From: Marinobacterium sp. xm-d-530
GTDB taxonomy: Bacteria > Pseudomonadota > Gammaproteobacteria > Pseudomonadales > Balneatricaceae
Length of the DNA: 64,000 bases
Reading direction: 5' to 3'
NCBI RefSeq assembly: GCF_013283365.1
Contig: NZ_WBYM01000003.1
Span: 1-64,000, forward strand
Both the position numbers and the translations under genes were made by a program. The notes under the pieces were generated by a model. That model searched no databases, was not told where the DNA came from, and saw nothing but the letters and a program-made list of their open reading frames with translations. Every line of letters starts with the position of its first letter. Positions within the stretch are counted from its first letter, which is position 1. This document shows, in pieces, positions 56,966 through 64,000 of the stretch.

Positions 56966-57448
56966 TTACTTCCTTGCAAGAAACATTCGATTCAATAAAC
57001 CATCTTTCATTATGAAATGATGGTAAAGAGCAGCTAAAACATGCCCAAGAACTGTTATTAAAAGTAATACCTTAAAAAGGTTGTGTGCATTGGCCGCAGC
57101 GTCAATATTGAAGAACCATGCCATTCCACCGCTAAGTACCATCATCAGTAAAATTGCATAGAGAAGCTTATGCGCTATGTTTGATAATCTGTTGCCGAGT
57201 AAGTCTTTTGTTTCATGGGTGCTTATTGACCTCAAACGCAATCGTATGAGTACAATTGCTGCTATAAAGATACCGCCAGCTACGTGTGATAGCACTAGCG
57301 GATCAAATGAAACAGACTTGCCTGATTGGATGAGTTCCCAAGCGTTTACAATAGAGTCATGAAGCACGTATTGAGCTATAACAAGGGCTACTGTACTCCA
57401 ATGGAGTACGATTTGAGTTTTGCTATACCAGCGTAATTGATCGGACAT
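56966..57448 (-). CDS. Cytochrome b561 family membrane protein
   Basis: 160 residues with four hydrophobic helices (about 13-30, 52-72, 93-112 and 124-146). Candidate haem ligands are H16 (VLHWST), H55 (SHVAGG), H93 (IAHKLLY), H136 (LGHVLAALYHH) and H143/H144. Such proteins move electrons from the quinone pool. First gene of the operon with the RND pump and NnrS and divergent from the TetR gene, which is an unusual pairing. Confidence 0.92.
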   Translation of the reverse strand: MSDQLRWYSKTQIVLHWSTVALVIAQYVLHDSIVNAWELIQSGKSVSFDPLVLSHVAGGIFIAAIVLIRLRLRSISTHETKDLLGNRLSNIAHKLLYAILLMMVLSGGMAWFFNIDAAANAHNLFKVLLLITVLGHVLAALYHHFIMKDGLLNRMFLARK

Positions 57449-57471
57449 GGTTTTGGGTCCTTAAACTATTA

Positions 57472-57487
57472 ATTAGATAGCTCTAAT
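57472..57487. promoter_or_regulatory. Palindrome in the tetR / cytochrome b561 gap, candidate TetR operator
   Basis: ATTAGA and TCTAAT (57472-57477 and 57482-57487) form a perfect 6-bp inverted repeat with a 4-bp spacer. It is central in the 77-bp divergent gap, which is very AT-rich. The position fits autorepression and control of the efflux operon by the adjacent TetR protein. Confidence 0.55.
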
Positions 57488-57525
57488 GTTATGTTAGTAT
57501 TTAATTACTTACAAGAGAAAACGTT

Positions 57526-58122
57526 TTGCTAAAAAGAATGTCCGCATCAAAGCGCAAAGATGAACTTATCAATGCACTTCTAGAGTTGGCTTATGAAATA
57601 GGACCAGACCGCCTTACTACCAGTGATATCGCAGCGCGAATTGGAGTCACTCAGGGAACGGTTTTCCGCCATTTCAAAAATAAAGATGAGTTGTGGGTAG
57701 CAGCAATACGCAAAGTCACTGATGGACTGAAGAGCGCATGGGCTGAAAATTTACTCCTATCCAAGGAGGTGGATGCCAAACAGCGAGTTGCTCGATTAGT
57801 CCATTGCCAGCTTGAACTTATTCAAAATACACCAGCTTTGCCCTTGATTCTCTTTTCACGTGAGTTAAACACGGAGAATGAAGAGCTGCGAACGATTATC
57901 AGAGAAACACTGTTTGTGTTTGATAGCCATCTCTCATCTCTGATTGAAAAGGCGCTCATTGGTCGTGACCAATCGGAAATTACAGTGCCTGATATAGCCA
58001 AATATTTAACATCGTTAATACAAGGTCAGGCGGTACGATGGGGATTAAGTGATAAGAGCTTCGATTTAGTAGCTAGTGGCAATCAATTATCCCTCAAATT
58101 GATTGATGTCTTAATTAGCTAG
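57526..58122 (+). CDS. TetR family transcriptional regulator
   Basis: 198 residues. The N-terminal DNA-binding helix-turn-helix is in LTTSDIAARIGVTQGTVFRHFKNKDELWVAAI (about 30-60). The C-terminal ligand domain has no recognisable ligand type. The start is uncertain: TTG 57526 has AAGAG seven to ten bases upstream, whereas the ATG at 57538 (MSASKRKDEL) lacks a ribosome site at good spacing. Divergent from the cytochrome b561-RND-NnrS operon and probably its repressor. Confidence 0.9.
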   Translation: MLKRMSASKRKDELINALLELAYEIGPDRLTTSDIAARIGVTQGTVFRHFKNKDELWVAAIRKVTDGLKSAWAENLLLSKEVDAKQRVARLVHCQLELIQNTPALPLILFSRELNTENEELRTIIRETLFVFDSHLSSLIEKALIGRDQSEITVPDIAKYLTSLIQGQAVRWGLSDKSFDLVASGNQLSLKLIDVLIS

Positions 58123-58194
58123 CCCATCAACTGTGAGCGGCGGCTATGTGCCGTTAGGCGATCCTCACTAATAGACTTCAGTAGTCAAAACATA

Positions 58195-58626
58195 TTAAGA
58201 GACAACCTTTTGCGCCAATTTGATAAACAGAGCGCGCTCGTCATCACTTAAATTGGCTACCACTTGATCCTGTAACGCCTTAACCACCGGGGTGATCTCC
58301 TCCAGAGCCTTACGCCCTTCTTTGGTTAGCGTCACCAATTTAGCGCGTCGATCTTTGGGGTTTGATTTACGCTCTACCCAACCACGTTTTTCGAGTCGAT
58401 CAATCACGCCTCCAATCGTCGCTTTGTCGTAGTGAATCGACTGCGCGATCTGTGACTGCTCCATCTCGCCATGCAACTCTATTGCCTGCATTGAGGCAAA
58501 TTGCACCGACGTGACATCGGCACCGATACGCTTCATCTCATCTTGAAACACCTGATTCGACTGCTGACTTAAGCGACGTATCAGGTGACCAGGCATCTCG
58601 TAGTAGGACAACTCGTTCTCCAACAC
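58195..58626 (-). CDS. MarR family repressor, MobR-like
   Basis: 143 residues. A winged helix is centred on LHGEMEQSQIAQSIHYDKATIGGVIDRLEKRGWVERKSNPKDRRAKLVTLTKEG, the classic MarR recognition helix and beta-wing with DRRAK. Divergent from the 3-hydroxybenzoate 4-monooxygenase gene. In Comamonas testosteroni a MarR protein (MobR) represses mobA in the same arrangement and is released by 3-hydroxybenzoate, so the same role is inferred. Confidence 0.9.
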   Translation of the reverse strand: MLENELSYYEMPGHLIRRLSQQSNQVFQDEMKRIGADVTSVQFASMQAIELHGEMEQSQIAQSIHYDKATIGGVIDRLEKRGWVERKSNPKDRRAKLVTLTKEGRKALEEITPVVKALQDQVVANLSDDERALFIKLAQKVVS

Positions 58627-58660
58627 TTTTTACTGTTTGTTCCATCCTATTTGAAAAGAA

Positions 58661-58680
58661 CTAGTTTGTATACTTACTAG
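58661..58680. promoter_or_regulatory. Candidate MarR operator 1
   Basis: CTAGTTTG-TATA-CTTACTAG, a 20-bp palindrome with two mismatched pairs. It is 35 bases upstream of the MarR start and could cover its promoter. Shares the half-site CTTACTA with operator 2. Confidence 0.75.
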
Positions 58681-58721
58681 TTTACAACCACATAAAACTT
58701 TGGTTACACTATGAGCACAAA

Positions 58722-58739
58722 TAGTAAGCATACTTACTA
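58722..58739. promoter_or_regulatory. Candidate MarR operator 2
   Basis: TAGTAAG-CATA-CTTACTA, perfect 7-bp half-sites with a 4-bp spacer, 53 bases upstream of the monooxygenase ATG. The centre is exactly 60 bp from operator 1. Confidence 0.78.
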
Positions 58740-58791
58740 ACAAGGTTCTCTGAGCCGCACTAAGAGACAGAAGATAATAAGGAGTCTAGTG

Positions 58792-60711
58792 ATGCAATAT
58801 TACGAAGATGGTTTCCGTGGTGGTAACCCAGATCGCAAAAATGCTGCACCTAACCGTCGCGAATTCGCGCCTAATGCCATTCTTCCTGAAAAAGTCGATG
58901 TACTGATTGCAGGTACAGGCCCTGCAGGCCTCTGTCTGGCGGCTCAGCTCTCTCAGTTCCCCGAGATCAGCACGATGATCGTTGAACCAAGCCCAATGAA
59001 TATCCAAAAAGGTAAAGCCGATGGTATCAACACGCGTACCATGGAGATGTTCCAAGCCTTTGGTTTTGCCGATGCCGTTAAGCGTGAAGCTTACTGGGTA
59101 AACCAGACCAACTTCTGGATGCCAGACCCAGAAAATCCAAAGAATATCCAACGCATTGGCCGTGTACAGGATGTTGCTGATGACTCATCTGAAATGCCTC
59201 ACATCATTGTTAACCAGTCACGCATCCACCAGTGGTTCCTTGAGGTGATGGATAACTCACCGACGCGTATGCAACCAGATTACAACTGGTCGGTAGAGAC
59301 GTTGGAAGTAAACCCATCTCTTGATGAATACCCAGTGACAGTGACTCTGGTGAACACCGGTGTAAACAAAGGCCAGAAGAAGATTGTTCGCGCTAACTAC
59401 GTGGTCGGCTGTGACGGTGCACGATCTAACGTTCGTACCGCCATTGGTGGCGAGCTGCACGGCGATGCTGCTCACCAGGCTTGGGGTGTAATGGACATCC
59501 TAGCTAACACAGATTTCCCTGATGTTCGCCAGAAATGTTTGATCACCTCTGCCACTGAGGGCAACGTACTGATCCTTCCTCGTGAAGGTGGTTACATGTT
59601 CCGTATGTACGTGGAGCTGGATAAACTAAAAGAAGATGAGCGCGTTGCCAACCGCAAGTTCACATCGGATGACACGATCGCAGCGGCTAACCGCATCATG
59701 CACCCATACAGCATCGATGTGAAAGAGGTTGTTTGGTGGTCTGTTTACGAGATTGGTCACCGCATGACGGACCGTTTCGATGATGTGACTGATGAAGAGC
59801 GTGCAACTCGCAACCCTCGCGTATTCACTGCGGGCGATGCCTGTCACACGCACAGCCCGAAAGCGGGTCAGGGTATGAACGTATCAATGCAAGATACCTT
59901 CAACCTAGGCTGGAAGTTAGTCCACGTACTGACTGGTCAATCAGACGCATCTCTACTACACACTTACTCTAAAGAGCGTTGGACAGAAGCGAAACGTCTT
60001 GTTGAGACCGACCACGAGTGGGCGCGCATCATGTCGGCACCTCCTGGTACGTCTGAACTGGATAAAGGCGATGAGCCTCGTTTCGTTCGTGCCTTCAAAG
60101 AGAATCTGGAGTTCACCGGCGGTCTGGCCGTTAAATATGATGAATCAATTCTAACCGGTGCACAAACTTACCAAGCACTAGCAACAGGAGAAGAGATTGG
60201 ACGTCGTTTCCACTCAGCGCCGGTTCTACGCCTATCAGATGCTAAGCACATGCAACTTGGTCACGCAGCTCAGGCCGATGCTCGTTGGAGAATCTACGCA
60301 TTTGCAGGCAAAAACGACACCAGCTCAAGCTCTGCCATTCATACGCTAGCGGACTGGTTAGAGAACGACAGCAACTCACCGGTTGTTAAGTACACCAAGT
60401 CAGGTGCTGACATCGATTCAGTCATTGATGTTCGCGCTGTATTCCAGCAGACATTCTACGACTTGGATTACGATAAAATGCCTTCTCTACTGATTCCTAA
60501 GAAGGGCAAGCTGGGTATCCAGGATCATGAGAAAGTCTTCTGTGTTGATCATAAAGGTAATGGCGACATCTTCGATATGCGCGGTATCGATCGTGAGCAA
60601 GGCTGTATGATCGTCGTTCGTCCAGACCAGTACATCGCACACGTACTGCCACTATCGGCAACCGACGAATTGGCCGACTTCTTCTCCAACATCTTTGTTG
60701 AGCAGAACTAA
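58792..60711 (+). CDS. mobA: 3-hydroxybenzoate 4-monooxygenase
   Basis: FAD- and NADPH-dependent aromatic hydroxylase turning 3-hydroxybenzoate into protocatechuate; 639 residues. Length and sequence resemble the Comamonas testosteroni enzyme from start (QYYEDGFRGGNP) to end (GIDREQGCMIVVRPDQYIAHVLPL). FAD motifs: VLIAGTGPAGLCLAAQL, VGCDGARSNVRTAIGG and GDACHTHSPKAGQGMN. A C-terminal thioredoxin-like domain starts near residue 470. The ATG at 58792 has AAGGAG seven bases before. No protocatechuate ring-cleavage genes are in the window. Codon use matches highly expressed core genes more than the adjacent AT-rich cluster. Confidence 0.88.
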   Translation: MQYYEDGFRGGNPDRKNAAPNRREFAPNAILPEKVDVLIAGTGPAGLCLAAQLSQFPEISTMIVEPSPMNIQKGKADGINTRTMEMFQAFGFADAVKREAYWVNQTNFWMPDPENPKNIQRIGRVQDVADDSSEMPHIIVNQSRIHQWFLEVMDNSPTRMQPDYNWSVETLEVNPSLDEYPVTVTLVNTGVNKGQKKIVRANYVVGCDGARSNVRTAIGGELHGDAAHQAWGVMDILANTDFPDVRQKCLITSATEGNVLILPREGGYMFRMYVELDKLKEDERVANRKFTSDDTIAAANRIMHPYSIDVKEVVWWSVYEIGHRMTDRFDDVTDEERATRNPRVFTAGDACHTHSPKAGQGMNVSMQDTFNLGWKLVHVLTGQSDASLLHTYSKERWTEAKRLVETDHEWARIMSAPPGTSELDKGDEPRFVRAFKENLEFTGGLAVKYDESILTGAQTYQALATGEEIGRRFHSAPVLRLSDAKHMQLGHAAQADARWRIYAFAGKNDTSSSSAIHTLADWLENDSNSPVVKYTKSGADIDSVIDVRAVFQQTFYDLDYDKMPSLLIPKKGKLGIQDHEKVFCVDHKGNGDIFDMRGIDREQGCMIVVRPDQYIAHVLPLSATDELADFFSNIFVEQN

Positions 60712-60730
60712 GTTCAGATCCAAGGATCAA

Positions 60731-60753
60731 AGGCACCTCAGGGTGCCTTTTTT
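60731..60753 (+). terminator. Terminator after mobA
   Basis: Perfect 7-bp stem AGGCACC/GGTGCCT (60731-60737 with 60742-60748), 4-nt loop, then T-run to 60753. Confidence 0.88.
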
Positions 60754-60860
60754 ATTGCGCACATCAACGGTTTCGCGAAGTGAATTCCGCTGTTTTTCCG
60801 CTTGAGTGAATGAACGCCTTAACTTAAGGTTCTTATAGTGTCTTAACCCTAGGTAACCTC

Positions 60861-62801
60861 ATGTCTAAACTGCTATGGCAGCCAAGTAATCAACGCATTG
60901 CAGCTGCACGCTTAACCGAATTCCAAAACCGCGTGAACGACCAGTGCTCACTGGCACTGTCGACTTATGATGATCTGTGGCAGTGGAGTATCGATCAGCC
61001 CGATCAGTTTTGGGGCTCGGTGTGCCAGTTTCTCGATATTGAGTTCAGTCAGCCAGCACAAGAGGTTCTACAAACCGGGATTGGAATTCGTGACGCCCGT
61101 TGGTTTGAAGGGGCCAAGCTCAACTTTGCCAAGCATCTATTAAAACGTCGCGATGACAGCATTGCGATCATTTTTCGGGGTGAGAATGGCAAACGCAGAA
61201 CGCTGACCTATGCAGAGCTCTTTCAGCAGGTTGCATCGGTACAGGGCTACCTGAAAAAGATGAATATCGGCGCCGGCGATCGTGTTGCAGGTTACCTACC
61301 CAATGCGCCAGAGGCGATCATTGCGATGTTGGCCACCACAGCACTGGGAGCGGTTTGGACATCCTGCTCACCTGACTTTGGTGTCAATGGCGTCGTCGAC
61401 CGGTTTGGGCAAGTTGAACCGAAACTGATCTTTACGGTAGATGGCTACCACTACGCAGGCAAACAGATTAACAACCTCGACAAACTACCGGAGATCGTTG
61501 ATCGCATTCCCAGTGTAGAAGGGGTCGTGGTCTACCCGTTTCTGAATGATTCACCCGATCTAACGGGGATCAAGGGAGCACAGCCTTGGTCAGAGGCACT
61601 GGACGACCAAGCCGGCGACATCGATTTTGTTGAACTCCCTTTTGATCACCCGCTCTACATCCTCTACTCATCGGGCACGACAGGAGTTCCTAAATGCATC
61701 GTGCATGGCGCTGGCGGAACACTGCTCCAGCACATGAAAGAGCTAGCCCTACATACAGACTTAGGCCCTGACAGCCGGTTAATGTACTTCACAACCTGCG
61801 GTTGGATGATGTGGAACTGGATGGCATCTGGTTTAGCAGTTGGTGCTTCACTCGTTCTGTTTGATGGCTCCCCTTTCCACCCGACTGCCTCGGCACTGTG
61901 GGACATCGTGGAGCAAGAGGAGATCACTGCCTTCGGCACCAGCGCCAAGTACATAGCCGCGATTCAGAATGCCGGTTACTTACCCAATCAGCACCACAGC
62001 TTTGCTCAGCTTAGATCGATACTCTCGACCGGATCGCCACTCTCACCGGAAAGTTTCGAGTTTATCTATGACTCAGTTAAACAAGACCTTCATCTGGCCT
62101 CTATCTCAGGCGGAACCGACATCGTCTCATGCTTTGCGTTGGGTGTGCCGACCCTCCCCGTCTACTCAGGCGAGTTACAGGCCAGAGGCTTAGGTATGGC
62201 CGTTGATATTTATGACGATGAGGGCAACTCTTTGCTCGAGGAGAAGGGTGAATTGGTGTGTACAGCCCCCTTCCCTAGCCGCCCCATCGGTTTTTGGAAT
62301 GATCCGCAGGGTGAACGTTACAAAGCAGCCTACTTTGAACGCTTCGATAACATCTGGGCGCACGGTGATTACGCTGAACTGACAAAACGAAAGGGCGTGA
62401 TCATCCACGGTCGCTCTGACGCGGTATTGAATCCAGGCGGTGTCCGAATCGGTACAGCCGAGATCTACCGTCAAGTCGAAAAGGTCGCGGGAATCACCGA
62501 TAGCATCTGCGTCGGGTTACCCAAAGAGGATGATGTCGTGGTAGCGCTCTATGTCGTGCTCGCAGACGGCCTGGAACTCACCGACGACCTAGTGGCCGAG
62601 ATAAAACGCACCATCCGCAACAACACCACGCCGAGACATGTACCCGGTATCATCAAAGCGGTTACGGACATCCCGAGAACCAAAAGCGGAAAAATCGTTG
62701 AGCTAGCAGTACGCAACGTGCTGGTTGGCGAGCCGGTTAAAAATAGAGAGTCACTGGCTAATCCAGAGGCGTTAGAGCTGTTTGAAGGGTTAGGAGTTTA
62801 G
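60861..62801 (+). CDS. Acetoacetyl-CoA synthetase (acetoacetate-CoA ligase)
   Basis: ATP-dependent activation of acetoacetate; 646 residues of the ANL superfamily. It begins SKLLWQPSNQRIAAARLTEF, typical of the acetoacetate branch. The AMP-binding P-loop is ILYSSGTTGVPKCIVHG near residue 270. TCGWMMWNWMASGLAVGASLVLFDG, the ISGGTDIVSCFALG adenine loop and the C-terminal catalytic Lys in PRTKSGKIVE follow. Transcribed alone downstream of mobA's terminator; links to polyhydroxybutyrate or ketone-body use are inference. Confidence 0.93.
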   Translation: MSKLLWQPSNQRIAAARLTEFQNRVNDQCSLALSTYDDLWQWSIDQPDQFWGSVCQFLDIEFSQPAQEVLQTGIGIRDARWFEGAKLNFAKHLLKRRDDSIAIIFRGENGKRRTLTYAELFQQVASVQGYLKKMNIGAGDRVAGYLPNAPEAIIAMLATTALGAVWTSCSPDFGVNGVVDRFGQVEPKLIFTVDGYHYAGKQINNLDKLPEIVDRIPSVEGVVVYPFLNDSPDLTGIKGAQPWSEALDDQAGDIDFVELPFDHPLYILYSSGTTGVPKCIVHGAGGTLLQHMKELALHTDLGPDSRLMYFTTCGWMMWNWMASGLAVGASLVLFDGSPFHPTASALWDIVEQEEITAFGTSAKYIAAIQNAGYLPNQHHSFAQLRSILSTGSPLSPESFEFIYDSVKQDLHLASISGGTDIVSCFALGVPTLPVYSGELQARGLGMAVDIYDDEGNSLLEEKGELVCTAPFPSRPIGFWNDPQGERYKAAYFERFDNIWAHGDYAELTKRKGVIIHGRSDAVLNPGGVRIGTAEIYRQVEKVAGITDSICVGLPKEDDVVVALYVVLADGLELTDDLVAEIKRTIRNNTTPRHVPGIIKAVTDIPRTKSGKIVELAVRNVLVGEPVKNRESLANPEALELFEGLGV

Positions 62802-62823
62802 GAATTAAAACGACCCAAACTAA

Positions 62824-63303
62824 TTAATTTTTAAACTTAGCAATCGCTGCAAACTGACCTTGTGTGACTCTCAACAGGTCAGTTGGTGCCAACTCAATCT
62901 CAAGTCCACGTCTGCCAGCGCTGACATACAAAGTCTTCAAAGACTCGGCACTCTGATCAATTAAGGTAGCAAAAACTCGCTTCTGCCCCAGTGGACTGAT
63001 CCCTCCAACCAAGTAGCCGGTTAAGCGCTGAGCAACCTGAGGATCCGCCATCGATACTTTTTTCTGTTTTAGCGCTTTGGCTGCGGCTTTGAGATCCAAC
63101 GTTGCTGCTACTGGTATGACTGCGACCGCTAGCGCATTTGGGCCTCGGTCAGTCTCAAGCATCAAAGTTTTAAAAACCTGACCTGGGTCGAGGGCTAACT
63201 TATCTGCAGCTTCGAGGCCGTAAGCGGCCCCGGGTGCATGTTCATACTGATGCGTATTGAAGGATATTTTTGCCTTTTTGGCAGCATCAATAGCAGGGGT
63301 CAT
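62824..63303 (-). CDS. ybaK: Cys-tRNA(Pro)/Cys-tRNA deacylase YbaK
   Basis: Trans-editing enzyme that clears Cys mischarged on tRNA-Pro; 159 residues. It begins TPAIDAAKKAKISFNTHQYEHAPG. FKTLMLE precedes the conserved Lys-rich AAKALKQKKVSMADP, and VGGISPLGQKR is the substrate pocket motif. Convergent with the acetoacetyl-CoA synthetase gene and 15 bases downstream of the reductase gene. Confidence 0.95.
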   Translation of the reverse strand: MTPAIDAAKKAKISFNTHQYEHAPGAAYGLEAADKLALDPGQVFKTLMLETDRGPNALAVAVIPVAATLDLKAAAKALKQKKVSMADPQVAQRLTGYLVGGISPLGQKRVFATLIDQSAESLKTLYVSAGRRGLEIELAPTDLLRVTQGQFAAIAKFKN

Positions 63304-63318
63304 AGGTGAATTTAATGA

Positions 63319-64000
63319 TTAAGGACGCGGAGCGTAGGCAAACACGTCAGATTTCATCTGACTCTGAGTAAAGCCCTGCTCTTCTAAAGCATCCAACAGT
63401 GCATACACCATTGCCGGCGATCCGCATGCGAACACCTCTGCTTTTGTCAGGTCGTCAACATCTTCCACAATGGCCGCTGGTAGTAAGCCCGTACGTCCAC
63501 TCCAACCCGGGCTCTTATCTGGTTCACTAACGACAGGAATAAAGTGAATGTTGGCGTGGTGCTCTGCCCAGCTCTTCGGCAACTCTTCGAGATACATATC
63601 GTCTTCAACCCGCGCGCCCCAATAGACATGGATCGGATTTTTGCGCGCACTGGCGATCAGGTGCTCAACAATACTTTTCACCTGTGAAAAACCGGTACTG
63701 GCGGCAGCAAAGATGATGGGCTGATCGTCATTGAGCTCATCTAGATTGATGGTGCAGTCGCCCATCGCCAACTCCACTTCAACGCTCGGTTGATGCAGCA
63801 GGTGTTGGACAATCGAGTCGTTGAACTCACTGTCAGGCATGTGGCGAATGTGAAGTTCTAATTCACGACCTGCCTCGGGTGCCGAGGCAATAGAGAATGA
63901 AGCTTTTTTCCCGTCTGGCAGGCAGATATCTAGATACTGTCCCGCTTTAAATTCAGCGCCCGCTTGCTCAGACTCAGGAAGCAAAAGGCGGATACGGTAA
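63319..64000 (-). CDS. Flavin/ferredoxin-NADP reductase family protein (Fre-like), 5' end outside window
   Basis: Partial: the reading frame runs through the right edge, where RIRLLLPESEQAG precedes the FKAGQYLDICLPDGKKASFSIASAP FAD motif. About 227 residues are visible. NAD(P) binding: IIFAAASTGFSQVKSIVEHLI, IHVYWGARVEDDMYLEEL and VFACGSPAMVYALLDAL. The end resembles both E. coli Fre and the reductases annotated as CDP-6-deoxy-3,4-glucoseen reductase, which carry an additional N-terminal 2Fe-2S domain. Which of the two applies depends on sequence past the edge. Confidence 0.85.
   Translation of the reverse strand, partial: YRIRLLLPESEQAGAEFKAGQYLDICLPDGKKASFSIASAPEAGRELELHIRHMPDSEFNDSIVQHLLHQPSVEVELAMGDCTINLDELNDDQPIIFAAASTGFSQVKSIVEHLIASARKNPIHVYWGARVEDDMYLEELPKSWAEHHANIHFIPVVSEPDKSPGWSGRTGLLPAAIVEDVDDLTKAEVFACGSPAMVYALLDALEEQGFTQSQMKSDVFAYAPRP

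Noticed and set aside
58786..59151. 121-codon minus-strand frame over the start of mobA
   Set aside because: It reads through the conserved FAD-binding part of mobA in reverse; a shadow.

Overview
The window looks like a chromosomal segment of a marine-type gammaproteobacterium, probably Oceanospirillales or a near relative of Pseudomonas. The evidence is an enterobacterial-style rRNA leader with boxA, the ygfB / TIGR02449 / zapA / 6S RNA / ygfA block, hemCDXY, a nitrogen-PTS ptsP, and several gene orders that I recall from Pseudomonas. Genus cannot be fixed from the sequence alone. Most of the window is core genome at roughly 50% GC; one stretch (about 51.3-58.1 kb) is visibly more AT-rich. 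No CRISPR array, insertion sequence, integrase or phage gene was seen, and no gap longer than 300 bases lacks an identified element.

Layout. 1-180: promoter and leader of an rRNA operon that runs off the left edge. 0.2-8.1 kb: tyrS, an M23 peptidase, anmK, a YtoQ-family gene, erpA, argC, hemL and a small membrane protein. 8.2-23.5 kb (minus strand): the transcription/translation supercluster tRNA-Trp-secE-nusG-rplKA-rplJL-rpoBC-rpsLG-fusA. Terminator-like hairpins sit at four sub-operon borders and an L10-leader region lies before rplJ. 23.6-24.0 kb: tRNA-Thr-Tyr-Gly-Thr cluster. Both places where a tuf gene usually sits (after tRNA-Thr and after fusA) are empty. 24.0-32.1 kb (minus strand): rppH-ptsP-TSUP-lgt-thyA-folA-birA-coaX and a small membrane protein that may carry a SPOR-like fold, leading into the tRNAs. 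32.3-36.3 kb: a HAD phosphatase, a CBS protein, rlmI, and gcvT-gcvH without gcvP.

36.4-42.3 kb: the ygfB-pepP-ubiH-ubiI operon (ubiquinone hydroxylases), divergent from a ZapB-like coiled-coil gene, zapA, 6S RNA and ygfA. 42.5-51.2 kb: an AEC transporter, gcvR, argH, hemCDXY, a UPF0114 protein and folD. Haem genes recur (hemL, hemCDXY) and folate/one-carbon genes are spread through the window (folA, thyA, gcvTH, ygfA, folD, gcvR).

51.3-58.1 kb: the accessory part. A tightly packed minus-strand operon encodes a cytochrome b561, a membrane fusion protein, an RND permease and an NnrS haem-copper membrane protein. It is divergent from a TetR regulator, with a palindrome between them. 58.2-60.7 kb: a MarR repressor divergent from 3-hydroxybenzoate 4-monooxygenase (a mobR-mobA arrangement), with two matching palindromes centred exactly 60 bp apart. 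The window closes with acetoacetyl-CoA synthetase, a YbaK deacylase and the 3' part of a flavin/ferredoxin reductase cut by the right edge.
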